From Stagnihabitans sp038231775 (GTDB lineage: Bacteria; Pseudomonadota; Alphaproteobacteria; Rhodobacterales; Rhodobacteraceae): 12,107 nucleotides of DNA. Every line of letters begins with the position of its first letter. Position 1 is the stretch's first letter. The position numbers and the translations under genes are program-made. Shown here one piece after another: positions 1-6,290 of the stretch. The stretch is taken from contig JBBRKS010000122.1 of the NCBI GenBank assembly GCA_038231775.1, positions 1-12,107 on the forward strand, written 5' to 3'. The notes under the pieces are model-generated. The model was not told where the DNA came from and searched no databases. It saw only the letters and a list, made by a program, of their open reading frames with translations.

Positions 1-1482
1 GATGCCCAAAGCGTCCGGTGTCGTCGTGTTGCCAAGGATCGTGAAGGCATCGGTGCCGTAAGCGCGGATCAGGCGGTCGGCGGTGGCTTGGGTCAGATAG
101 GGGTGTTGGTGGCGCAGCGTGTCGGACAGGGCGGGCTTGGCGGTCAGGGCAAAGTCGCCGCCGGGCAGGGGAACGCCTGCGGTCCATGCCGGTTTGAGGG
201 TTGCGAAATACGGCCTCAGCTTTTCCAGCGCGTGTTCGGACAGGCGGCGGTAGGTGGTGATCTTGCCGCCGAAGATGTTGAGAAGGGGGGCGGTTGTGGG
301 TGCGTGTGTGGGCGTCGCATGTACCGGGCCAAGGTATATCGAGTCGCGGTTTGTGGTGCGGCGGAATTTCGCAGGGCCGGAAACGGCTGGGGGATCAAGG
401 CTTAGCACATAATCGCGGGTGGCGGCTTGCGCGGACGATGCTCCGTCGTTGTACAGGGGGCGCACGCCGGAAAAGCTCCACACAATATCGCCTGCAGTCA
501 CTGGGGTCGCGAAGTACTGGTTGGCGAAATCCAGCAGATAGGCGGTTTCGGCGGGCGTGATTTTGGCCTGTCCGGGCGGGCCGATCTGGTCGGCGTCGGT
601 GGTGCCGATCAGCGTAAAGTCGCCCTCATACGGAATGGCAAAGATGATGCGGCCATCCGCGCCCTGAAAGAAATAGCAGCGGTCGTGGTCGTATAATTTG
701 CGCGTCACGATATGAGAGCCGCGTACAAGGCGCACGCCTTCTTTCGAGGTGGTGGTCAACACGTCCTTCATCACGGCAGTGACAAAGGGGCCTGCTGCGT
801 TGACCAAAGCGCGGGCAAGGTGGGTCTGCTGGCCTTGTGCTGTCTGGGTGGTGACCGCCCAAAGGTCACCCCGGCGTTCGGCATGGGTCACCTTGGTTTG
901 CGTCAGGATTTGCGCGCCGCGCAGGGCCGCATCGCGGGCGTTCAGGGCGACAAGACGCGAATCCTCGACCCAGCAGTCAGAGTATTCATAGGCTTTGCGG
1001 TATTTCGGTTTCAGCGGCCGGCCTGCCGGATCGGTCGTCAGGTCAAGCGTTCGGGTGCCGGGCAGGACCTGGCGACCGCCGAGCGTGTCATACAAAAACA
1101 GGCCAAGGCGGATCAGCCAATCTGGCCTCCGGCCTTTCAGCCACGGCATGAAGATGCCCAGCAGGCGCGAGGTCGGGGTTGACGCATCAAACCGCATATC
1201 GGGCGACACGGGCAGAACAAAGCGCATCGGCCACGAGATGTGGGGCATGGCGGCCAGCAACGTCTCACGCTCTTGCAGGCTTTCGCGGACCAGACGAAAT
1301 TCAAAATACTCCAGATAGCGCAGGCCGCCGTGGAACAGCTTGGTTGAGGCCGATGAGGTGCCTTGGGCAAGGTCACCCTGTTCGGCCAAGGTCACCGAAA
1401 GCCCGCGACCGGCAGCATCGCGCGCGATGCCACAGCCATTGATGCCGCCGCCGATGATGAAAAGGTCGCAGATCGTGTCCAT
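1..1482 (-). CDS. glpD: Aerobic glycerol-3-phosphate dehydrogenase GlpD (C-terminus cut by window edge)
   Basis: This FAD flavoenzyme oxidises sn-glycerol-3-phosphate to dihydroxyacetone phosphate at the inner face of the cytoplasmic membrane and passes electrons to quinone. The frame is open from the ATG at 1482 to the window edge (494 codons). The N-terminal dinucleotide fold is clear: GGGINGCGIARDAAGRG at residues 11-27, followed by the family motifs GTSSASTKLFHGGLRYLE and, near the C-terminal side, FGGKITTYRRL and PAWTAGVPLPGGDF. An AAGGA ribosome-binding site at 1493-1497 lies 10 nt before the start. The full protein is normally 500-570 residues, so only the last part is missing. Oddity: about 33 residues (364-396, bases 295-393) rich in Pro, Thr and His sit between TRDYVLSLD and APLLNIFGGK, where E. 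coli GlpD has only a short linker. The gene follows the phospholipid-remodelling operon on the same strand after 196 bp, so it may be transcribed separately. Confidence 0.93.
   Translation of the reverse strand, partial: MDTICDLFIIGGGINGCGIARDAAGRGLSVTLAEQGDLAQGTSSASTKLFHGGLRYLEYFEFRLVRESLQERETLLAAMPHISWPMRFVLPVSPDMRFDASTPTSRLLGIFMPWLKGRRPDWLIRLGLFLYDTLGGRQVLPGTRTLDLTTDPAGRPLKPKYRKAYEYSDCWVEDSRLVALNARDAALRGAQILTQTKVTHAERRGDLWAVTTQTAQGQQTHLARALVNAAGPFVTAVMKDVLTTTSKEGVRLVRGSHIVTRKLYDHDRCYFFQGADGRIIFAIPYEGDFTLIGTTDADQIGPPGQAKITPAETAYLLDFANQYFATPVTAGDIVWSFSGVRPLYNDGASSAQAATRDYVLSLDPPAVSGPAKFRRTTNRDSIYLGPVHATPTHAPTTAPLLNIFGGKITTYRRLSEHALEKLRPYFATLKPAWTAGVPLPGGDFALTAKPALSDTLRHQHPYLTQATADRLIRAYGTDAFTILGNTTTPDALGI
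295..393 (-). other. In-frame ~33-residue insertion in glpD
   Basis: This segment encodes residues 364-396 of GlpD, beginning PPAVSGPAKFRRTTNRDS and ending HATPTHTPT. It separates two motifs that are nearly adjacent in E. coli GlpD. Flanking family motifs stay in frame on both sides, so the gene appears functional. The composition (Pro, Thr, Ala, His, basic residues) is unlike the flanking conserved protein. No clear strong palindrome or target duplication is visible, so the origin (expanded loop or captured repeat) is open. Confidence 0.55.
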
Positions 1483-1678
1483 GGCGGGTCGGTCCTTGGT
1501 CGCTGGCTGGTGTGATTTGGGGGGCAGGGTTGCGGCGTGGTCAGGTTATTTCGCTGGCATCGTTTGGGAGAAAGCCGGATTGCCGGGTCCGTCTGGTTGC
1601 CGGGAAATTATGGTGCGCGCTGTCAGGCTGATGCGAAAGGTGGCGTTGGCGTGACCGGCACTGCACTGCCACCCTCCC
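1483..1678. other. Intergenic gap between the GT2 gene and glpD
   Basis: These 196 bp hold no convincing ORF. On the minus strand there is a CATAAT sequence at 1607-1612 that could be a -10 element for glpD, but no matching -35 lies at the usual spacing. The only hairpin-like sequence just after the GT2 stop (near 1657-1672, short GGCA/TGCC arms) is too weak to call a terminator. The gap is long enough for glpD to have its own promoter. Confidence 0.4.
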
Positions 1679-2353
1679 TCAGACCCGCAACCGGCGCATC
1701 TGGATGATCTGGCGGATCAGGCCGTGCGGCGGGACGGCACGCATCAGGTCGCCCAGCATGGCGATGTCACCCTTAACCCCGGTCCAGAAGCCATATTTCG
1801 TGGATTTCAGCGGGCTTTGCACGCCGGGCAGCCGTACGACGGCCAAGGGGGCGCGGGCGTTCAGCACCAAGGAGTTCAAGAACACCTCAAATCCGAATTT
1901 GGGCAGCCGCCGCAGCGCCTCGTCCTGTCCGGCCAGAAGGTCACGGCGTAGGGCACGTTCGCCAGAGATGTAATCCAGCCCGATCAGCCGCCACAGCCCG
2001 GGGGCATTGTCGCGCAAGGATATCGACATGGCGGCGCGCCCCTCTTTCACAGGCGTGATCAGCGCGGTCAGGTGGGCGGGCGACAGGCCGGAAAGGTCGG
2101 CATCAATCAGCAGGATGATCGGGGATTGGGTTGCCGCAAAGCCGTGGGCCAAGGCCGCCGTCTTGCCGCCGTTCTGCGCAAGGGTGATCAGGCGCGCCTG
2201 CGGATAATCCTGCACCACGGTTGATGTGCCATCGGCAGAGCCGTCATCGACCACCAGCACCTCGTCAATCAGCGGGTGGTTCAGCACGGCTTGCAGCACG
2301 GCCCCGATGCGGGCCTGTTCGTTGTAAGCGGGGATGATGCAGGTCAGCTTCAT
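1679..2353 (-). CDS. Soluble family 2 glycosyltransferase, last gene of the plcP-agt-dedA operon
   Basis: This is a 224-residue GT-A fold glycosyltransferase of family GT2, resembling polyprenyl-phosphate sugar synthases. It probably moves a sugar from a nucleotide sugar to a lipid or other acceptor; donor and acceptor cannot be read from sequence. It begins MKLTCIIPAYNEQARIG, then VLVVDDGSADGT (nucleotide-binding acidic motif), NGGKTAALAHG, and LLIDADLSGL, which carries the DxD-type metal site. It has no transmembrane segment, so it is probably cytosolic and peripheral to the membrane. The start at 2353 is chosen because the ATG overlaps the stop of dedA as ATGA, a translational-coupling arrangement. 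An in-frame upstream extension to 2437 would lie inside dedA and reads as non-family sequence. Its tight coupling to dedA and to the GT21 gene suggests a role in glycolipid synthesis. Confidence 0.85.
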   Translation of the reverse strand: MKLTCIIPAYNEQARIGAVLQAVLNHPLIDEVLVVDDGSADGTSTVVQDYPQARLITLAQNGGKTAALAHGFAATQSPIILLIDADLSGLSPAHLTALITPVKEGRAAMSISLRDNAPGLWRLIGLDYISGERALRRDLLAGQDEALRRLPKFGFEVFLNSLVLNARAPLAVVRLPGVQSPLKSTKYGFWTGVKGDIAMLGDLMRAVPPHGLIRQIIQMRRLRV

Positions 2354-2919
2354 GCCGGTTTGCGCTTGTATTGCCAGAACAGGAAAATCCCGATGGCGGC
2401 GGCGACGATCAGGCCCAGCGACACGCGCCAGATCCATGTGTCAATCGCGCTATAAGCTGACCCCACAAACCAGCCGATGGCGGTGAAGACGGCGGTTTTG
2501 GGAACGGTGCCAACGGCGTTGTAAAGCATGTAGGCGGTGAAGTTCATCCGTGCCGCCCCGGCGGCCAGCATGATCGGCAGGCCGACCGAATGCGCCCATT
2601 TGCCCAGCAGGATGGTGCGCCCGCCCTTGGTGGCAAAGTGGCCCTCCATCGTCATTTGCCGGGCTTTGGTCATGCCAAGCCAGGTCAGCCAACGGTCGGG
2701 CAAGAAGGCCGGGCCAAGCCTTCCGATCCAGTAATACATCGCATCACCGATCAGATCGCCCACCACACAGACGACATAGACCGCAAAGACATCCATATAG
2801 CCCAACTTGGCGAGGTAGGCGGCAATGACGGTGACGATGGGGCCTTCAACCACCGCCATCGGGCCGACCAGCCACAGCCCGTGCGACTGCATCATCTGCA
2901 AAACGGCGTCCTGCGACAT
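2350..2919 (-). CDS. DedA-family (SNARE-associated/VTT) inner-membrane protein
   Basis: This 189-residue integral membrane protein belongs to the DedA family, some members of which translocate undecaprenyl phosphate or phospholipids across the inner membrane. The N-terminal half has VVEGPIVTVIAAYLAKLG, with the conserved Glu at residue 25, and CVVGDLIGDAMYYWIGR, with the GDxxGD-like segment at 54-59. Hydrophobic helices follow to a short basic tail, QYKRKPA. Where many DedA proteins have an Arg-rich RFxPGxR stretch before the AG motif, this one reads GKWAHSVGLPIMLAAG (106-121), a variant of the proposed functional site. The ATG at 2919 shares one base with the stop of the upstream GT21 gene (TGATG). 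An in-frame start at 2982 is possible but lies within that gene and adds polar, unrelated residues. It is sandwiched between two glycosyltransferase genes, so lipid or lipid-carrier translocation for glycolipid synthesis is a reasonable inference. Confidence 0.85.
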   Translation of the reverse strand: MSQDAVLQMMQSHGLWLVGPMAVVEGPIVTVIAAYLAKLGYMDVFAVYVVCVVGDLIGDAMYYWIGRLGPAFLPDRWLTWLGMTKARQMTMEGHFATKGGRTILLGKWAHSVGLPIMLAAGAARMNFTAYMLYNAVGTVPKTAVFTAIGWFVGSAYSAIDTWIWRVSLGLIVAAAIGIFLFWQYKRKPA

Positions 2920-4052
2920 CAGGTTGGGTCCACGGGAGGTGTGGCAGGCGTGGCGGCGGCGGTCATCGCAGTGCCGCGCCATTCAAAGGAATTCCCCTGC
3001 CATGCGGCGATGTACAACGCGGGCAACAGCGCATCGCGGGTGACCCATGCCGCAAGGTCGGCGGGCGCGCGGGGCCAGTCGCCAGCGCTGGCCAGCAGGT
3101 ATTCGGCCCCGTACCACAGGATCAGAAAGGCCGGGATGGTCCACAGCGGTGTGCCCATCGCGGTCAGCACCAAGAGAGAGAGAAAGGGCAGGGCGGCCCC
3201 GGCGAGAATCTCGGGCAAGAACAGCATCAGAAAGCCAAGACGGCGCACCTTGGCCCAGCGGACCTGACGGGTCCACACCACGCTGCGCTGGCGGGCACCG
3301 ATCGGTTGCTGGAAAAAACGGCCCGGCAGGCGAACGGTTTTGCCCGCAGCACGGACGGTTTTGGTAGAGGCGACATCCTCGGCCATCTCTTTGCCCAGAA
3401 CGGCGATGCCGCCGGCAGCCTCTAGCACACGGCGGTCCCAGAACAGCATCTTGCCTTGCGCATAGCCGTTGCCCAAAGCCGAAGATGCCATCTGCCAGCG
3501 CGCCTGAAACGTGTTGAGAAAGGCGCATTCGACGCGGCCCCAAAAGCCGTCCGGCCTGATGCCGATCGGGGGGGAGGATACAAGGCCGGTGTCGGGCGTA
3601 AACTCTGCCATGCAGCGGCGCAGATAATCGGGCGGCAGGATCACGTTGCTGTCCGACATCAGGATGTAGTCGTATTTGGCAGCCCTCCAGCCCTTGACGA
3701 GGTTGTTCAGCTTGGGGTTGCCAGAGATTTTATCATCGCCGGTCAGCAGGCGTGCTGCGACAGTGGGATGCCGCGCCATCAGCTTTTCGACCAGCGCCAC
3801 TGCAGGGTCCGCAGGGTCGGCGGCGCAGAAAATCAGTTCAAACGTCGGGTAATCGGCGCGAAAGGTGGTGTCGAGCGTTTCTTCAAGGAAATTCTCAAGC
3901 CCGCAGACTGGGCGCAACACGGTAACGGGCGGCAAAACCGCAGGCCCGCCAGCCGGTTTGCGCCACAGGGCAACCAGCGCCAGACCGACACCCGCAAACT
4001 GCAAGATCAGACAGATGCCGGTGAAAAGTGTCAGATAAAGGGCCGCGCCCAT
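2919..4052 (-). CDS. agt: GT21 ceramide-glucosyltransferase/Agt-like glycolipid synthase
   Basis: This is a 377-residue membrane glycosyltransferase of family GT21. The family includes ceramide glucosyltransferases, HpnI and the Agrobacterium enzyme Agt, which glycosylates diacylglycerol to monoglycosyl- and glucuronosyl-diacylglycerol. It has an N-terminal membrane helix (about 5-28), then LRPVCGLENFLEETL, GNPKLNNLVKGW, the D2 motif SDSNV (Asp134), the D3 segment KEMAEDVASTK (Asp226), and the (Q/R)xxRW acceptor motif as RQVRW (262-266). Hydrophobic helices close the protein (about 274-322 and 340-352). The ATG at 4052 lies 33 bp after the plcP stop. Since plcP should supply diacylglycerol, Agt-type activity on diacylglycerol is favoured over ceramide glucosylation, and no sphingolipid gene is visible here. 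The sugar donor (UDP-glucose, galactose or glucuronate) cannot be predicted. Confidence 0.82.
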   Translation of the reverse strand: MGAALYLTLFTGICLILQFAGVGLALVALWRKPAGGPAVLPPVTVLRPVCGLENFLEETLDTTFRADYPTFELIFCAADPADPAVALVEKLMARHPTVAARLLTGDDKISGNPKLNNLVKGWRAAKYDYILMSDSNVILPPDYLRRCMAEFTPDTGLVSSPPIGIRPDGFWGRVECAFLNTFQARWQMASSALGNGYAQGKMLFWDRRVLEAAGGIAVLGKEMAEDVASTKTVRAAGKTVRLPGRFFQQPIGARQRSVVWTRQVRWAKVRRLGFLMLFLPEILAGAALPFLSLLVLTAMGTPLWTIPAFLILWYGAEYLLASAGDWPRAPADLAAWVTRDALLPALYIAAWQGNSFEWRGTAMTAAATPATPPVDPT

Positions 4053-4085
4053 GCTTTTGCCTATGTCAGGGTCCGTCAGAGGTGC

Positions 4086-4988
4086 CTATCGGTCGGCACA
4101 CTCTGCGAACCCCATATGCACCGGGGCGGCGTTCAGTTCCAGCCCAAGGATGTGCGGCGGCACAGTTTCGGCGCCATGTGCCGCCCAGTCGATCAACAAC
4201 AGGCGTCCGCTGGCGGTTTCGACCAAAGCGGTGGCGTTTTCCACCCAATCGCCGCAATTGGCATAGGCCACCCCGAAATCGGCATGCAGCGCAGGCTTGT
4301 GGAAGTGGCCGCAGATGATGCCATCGGCCTGATGTTGGCGCGCGACCTCTGACAGACGTTCCTCAAACGCGTCACAGGACCGGACCACGTCGTTGAAGGC
4401 CTTGACCAGACGTTCGGCGAGATTGGACTTGGACCAGCCCAGCTTCGCGCGGCGTTTGTTGGCCCAGTCGATCAATCCGCGCACGCCGCTGTCGATCCGG
4501 GTGGACAGGCGCGACAACGCGGGAAACTTTGCCTCGAAGATATCGCCCTCATCGCCGTGCACCACCAGATAGCGGCGGCCATCGGCGGCGTGATGGACGA
4601 TGCGGTCGGCAATCTCTATCCCCAGCATCGACTGACCGATGAAGCGCCTGAAAAAGGCGTCGTGGTTGCCGGGCGTGTATACCAGCCGCGTGCCGTGTTT
4701 GGCCCGGTCAAACAGGATCGCCAGAACCTGGTGCTGGGCCGGGGTCCAGTGCGCCCCAAGCGGCAGCCAGGTGTCGATGATGTCGCCGACCAGATAGATC
4801 ACATCGGCGGTGTGGCTTTGCAGGAAGGACAGCAGAAGGTCATCGCGGCAGGCGCGGGAGCCCAGATGCAGGTCCGACAGGAACATGACCGGAAAATGGC
4901 GGGCCGGTTGGGTGTGGGGCGTTGGCGCAATCGGTGCGCCGTTCGCCATCAGATCGGCGGGCAGGAAGTGGGCAGGGTGCATGCTCAT
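4086..4988 (-). CDS. plcP: PlcP-like phospholipase C (calcineurin-type metallophosphoesterase)
   Basis: This 300-residue metallophosphoesterase resembles Sinorhizobium meliloti PlcP, which cleaves phosphocholine or phosphoethanolamine head groups from membrane phospholipids to give diacylglycerol during phosphate starvation. The dinuclear metal site is complete: SDLHLG (Asp39, His41), LVGDIIDTW (Asp69), PGNHDAFFR (Asn108, His109), VVHGDEGD (His144) and ICGHFHKP (His228, His230), followed by NCGDWVEN typical of this subgroup. The 30 residues before the catalytic core are poorly conserved-looking and rich in Pro and His, with no signal peptide. The ATG at 4988 has an AGGGGA ribosome-binding site at 4997-5002, 8 nt away; the second in-frame ATG at 4982 is an alternative. 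LpxH is the main alternative, but LpxH is about 240 residues, and the adjacent GT21 gene matches the known plcP-agt pairing. It heads a four-gene operon. Expected control is by PhoB, and only a weak site is visible. Confidence 0.82.
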   Translation of the reverse strand: MSMHPAHFLPADLMANGAPIAPTPHTQPARHFPVMFLSDLHLGSRACRDDLLLSFLQSHTADVIYLVGDIIDTWLPLGAHWTPAQHQVLAILFDRAKHGTRLVYTPGNHDAFFRRFIGQSMLGIEIADRIVHHAADGRRYLVVHGDEGDIFEAKFPALSRLSTRIDSGVRGLIDWANKRRAKLGWSKSNLAERLVKAFNDVVRSCDAFEERLSEVARQHQADGIICGHFHKPALHADFGVAYANCGDWVENATALVETASGRLLLIDWAAHGAETVPPHILGLELNAAPVHMGFAECADR

Positions 4989-5010
4989 CCGTCGTGTCCC
5001 CTATCAGCTT

Positions 5011-5027
5011 GCCCCAAGCTTTGGGGC
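5011..5027 (-). promoter_or_regulatory. Hairpin in the plcP 5' leader
   Basis: GCCCCAA and TTGGGGC form a perfect 7-bp stem with a 3-nt loop, 23-39 nt before the plcP start. The G-rich plcP ribosome-binding site (AGGGGA, 4997-5002) could instead pair with the GCCCC arm, so an alternative fold that hides the site is possible. No terminator-like T run follows on either strand. Confidence 0.3.
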
Positions 5028-5089
5028 CATGTTGCCCTTTGCGGGCCCTGATCCCCAAACGTCCGGCGCGGTGGTTTCCGTCGCACCAA

Positions 5090-5107
5090 GCGTCAGGTTT
5101 TCAACAG
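5090..5107 (-). promoter_or_regulatory. Weak Pho-box-like sequence upstream of plcP
   Basis: Read on the plcP strand, CTGTTGAAAACCTGACGC aligns with the CTGTCAT-N4-CTGTCAT Pho box, with 4 of 7 matches in each half and an A-rich spacer. A third partial half, CTGCCTA, lies 12 nt further upstream. It is about 100 nt before the plcP start codon and in the correct orientation. The match is poor, and the call rests mainly on PlcP homologues being phosphate-regulated. Confidence 0.22.
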
Positions 5108-5238
5108 CTTCATAGGCAGATTCTGCAACGGCGATATGACACTTATCCCCAAGCCGGAACACAAGGCATGGGGTATGCGGGGTTTTCTACCCCTATGGGC
5201 AGACAAAGCGAGTCACATCGGTGCGAAACTGGCGCGGA

Positions 5239-5260
5239 TAATGCTGCATGTGCAGCATTA
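5239..5260. repeat. 22-nt near-perfect palindrome
   Basis: Arms TAATGCTGCA and TGCAGCATTA flank a central TG dinucleotide, giving a perfect 10-bp dyad. It lies in the non-coding stretch between plcP and tRNA-Asn, about 250 bp upstream of plcP, at the edge of the decayed mobile-element region. It could be a dimer-binding operator, a cruciform or hairpin, or part of an insertion-sequence end. There is no T run, so it is not an intrinsic terminator. Confidence 0.4.
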
Positions 5261-5380
5261 AGCACCCTTCGGGCGTCGGAATCGTGTTCAAGATCAGTCT
5301 GGCCGCCACGATGCACGGTTTGGCGGGTTTGGCTGCCCACATAACGGGCAGCCAGATCGCGCATCGCCGCCCTGTAAGCT

Positions 5381-5410
5381 GTGGAAGACTGCAAAGCCGT
5401 GGAAGACTGC
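5381..5410. repeat. Short direct repeat, 12 nt with 18-nt period
   Basis: GTGGAAGACTGC occurs at 5381-5392 and again at 5399-5410, in phase with an 18-nt period. On the plus strand this gives a duplicated VEDC peptide in the frame that later carries the transposase-like tail. It is probably part of the decayed mobile element. Confidence 0.35.
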
Positions 5411-5531
5411 CACCGCAGGCGCAGTCGCGCGCAACGAAGCCCTGCGGGCGTCGAACTATCTGGGCCGAGCGCTTTGGCGAAGACGGAGCGGATATCACCG
5501 TCGGAGCCGTGTCGAAATGTGAGGAGGATCA

Positions 5532-5556
5532 GAAAACGATCCGGGGGATCGTTTTC
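5532..5556. repeat. Perfect hairpin, 11-bp stem
   Basis: GAAAACGATCC and GGATCGTTTTC form a perfect 11-bp inverted repeat around GGG. It lies upstream of the transposase-like fragment. It may be a structural element of the decayed insertion sequence or a terminator-like hairpin; the T run falls within the stem rather than after it. Confidence 0.4.
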
Positions 5557-5584
5557 CCGACGATCGGATGTATTGTGTGAACCG

Positions 5585-5725
5585 AAACTCCGCGCAGCGA
5601 AACTGCTCGGCCAGCACCTCATGGCACGGGACATCAACCGTCAGGTGCCAGACTTCCACGTTCGTGTCGCCGTCCGGAACGGATTCACCGCGCTCGGCAT
5701 GCCGGTCACACAGGGCGTGGGATAG
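5585..5725 (+). pseudogene. Decayed transposase C-terminal fragment
   Basis: The plus-strand frame ending at the TAG at 5723-5725 reads KLLGQHLMARDINRQ followed by RVAVRNGFTALGMPVT. From memory this resembles the C-terminal end of DDE transposases (IS5-like) found in Rhodobacteraceae, where similar KLLGQxLMARDxxRQ...NGFTALGIPVT endings occur. Nothing upstream in this frame reads as a DDE catalytic domain, so only a tail remains. The IS family is not firmly assigned. Neighbouring palindromes and direct repeats (5239-5556) support an eroded mobile element inserted between plcP and tRNA-Asn. Confidence 0.4.
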
Positions 5726-5842
5726 ATCCGTCCGGGAAAAGGCGGCCTCCGCCCGTTAGACGATTTGTGCAACAGAGCCGAAGTGCAAGCCAGATCAGAT
5801 GGTTGCAACCGATCAGACCGGCAGGATTGCCCGCATCGACGA

Positions 5843-5880
5843 ACTTAAAATGATGAAGGGCGCACAAAGCTGTGCGCCCT
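5843..5880 (-). terminator. Intrinsic terminator of tRNA-Asn
   Basis: AGGGCGCACA and TGTGCGCCCT form a perfect 10-bp stem with a 4-nt loop (5857-5880). On the tRNA strand it is followed by a T-rich tract, TTCATCATTTT. It lies 25 nt past the tRNA CCA end. A smaller hairpin, AATCC/GGATT (5891-5905), sits directly after the CCA and may guide 3' processing. Confidence 0.75.
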
Positions 5881-5905
5881 ATCATGTTCAAATCCTTGAA
5901 GGATT

Positions 5906-5980
5906 TGGCTCGGGCGGTAGGGATCGAACCTACGGCCAGCTGATTAACAGTCAGCTGCTCTACCGCTGAGCTACGCCCGA
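5906..5980 (-). tRNA. tRNA-Asn (anticodon GTT)
   Basis: The minus strand folds as a complete tRNA. The acceptor stem is TCGGGCG/CGCCCGA, the D arm contains GTAGCTCAGCGGTAGAGC, the anticodon loop CTGTTAA carries GTT, and the T arm contains GGTTCGATCC. The discriminator is G, and CCA is encoded (5906-5908), giving 75 nt. A promoter and a terminator flank it closely, so it is a single-gene transcript. Decayed transposase sequence lies on its 3' side, a common location for integration near tRNA genes, but no attachment-site duplication was found. Confidence 0.95.
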
Positions 5981-5991
5981 ACATGGCGGGG

Positions 5992-6020
5992 TCTATAGCA
6001 AGGCGGATTGGGGGCGGCAA
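5992..6020 (-). promoter_or_regulatory. Promoter of tRNA-Asn
   Basis: On the minus strand TTGCCG (6015-6020) and TATAGA (5992-5997) are separated by exactly 17 nt. The -10 ends 11 nt before the mature tRNA 5' end at 5980, giving a very short leader. The fit to the sigma-70 consensus and the position are both good. Confidence 0.7.
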
Positions 6021-6290
6021 GGGGAAATGGGTGGAAAACTGAAAGCTTGGGATCGGCAGAGTTGCGGGTGGCTGGCGGGGGGGCCAAGCCGGGGCTGGGC
6101 GGTCGGCGTGCTTGGGCCGTGCCGTCGGCATGCGGGAAGTTGAAAGCGGTCGATGGGTGTGCCTTCGGTTGGCTTGGCCCGCCATGTGCCGTGCCGGTGG
6201 CTTGGGTTTGGCGTCAAGGCGGCGCGTTGGTGCTTTGCTGCCGGTGGTCGGGGCTGATTGGTCGCGGGTCCGTGCAGTTCTGCGAAACCG
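6021..6290. other. Non-coding stretch between tRNA-Asn and the MBL gene
   Basis: Open frames cross this GC-rich stretch on both strands, but their translations are low-complexity runs of Pro, Arg and Gly without family motifs or a ribosome-binding site. I see no convincing gene, terminator or RNA here. Confidence 0.5.

Noticed and set aside
2919..2982. Upstream in-frame extension of dedA
   Set aside because: It lies inside agt, adds polar residues unlike DedA proteins, and the ATG at 2919 overlapping the agt stop is a better start.
3456..4352. Long plus-strand open frame (298 codons) antisense to agt and plcP
   Set aside because: It is a shadow of two well-supported minus-strand genes in GC-rich DNA; the translation has no family motif and spans the gap between them.
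5136..5142. GTGTCAT on the plcP strand as a Pho half-site
   Set aside because: No second half-site lies at 11-nt spacing (only 3 of 7 matches), and it is about 150 bp from the start codon.
5143..5637. Minus-strand open frame of 164 codons in the plcP-tRNA gap
   Set aside because: It crosses palindromes and the antisense of the transposase-like tail; no family motif or ribosome-binding site was seen.
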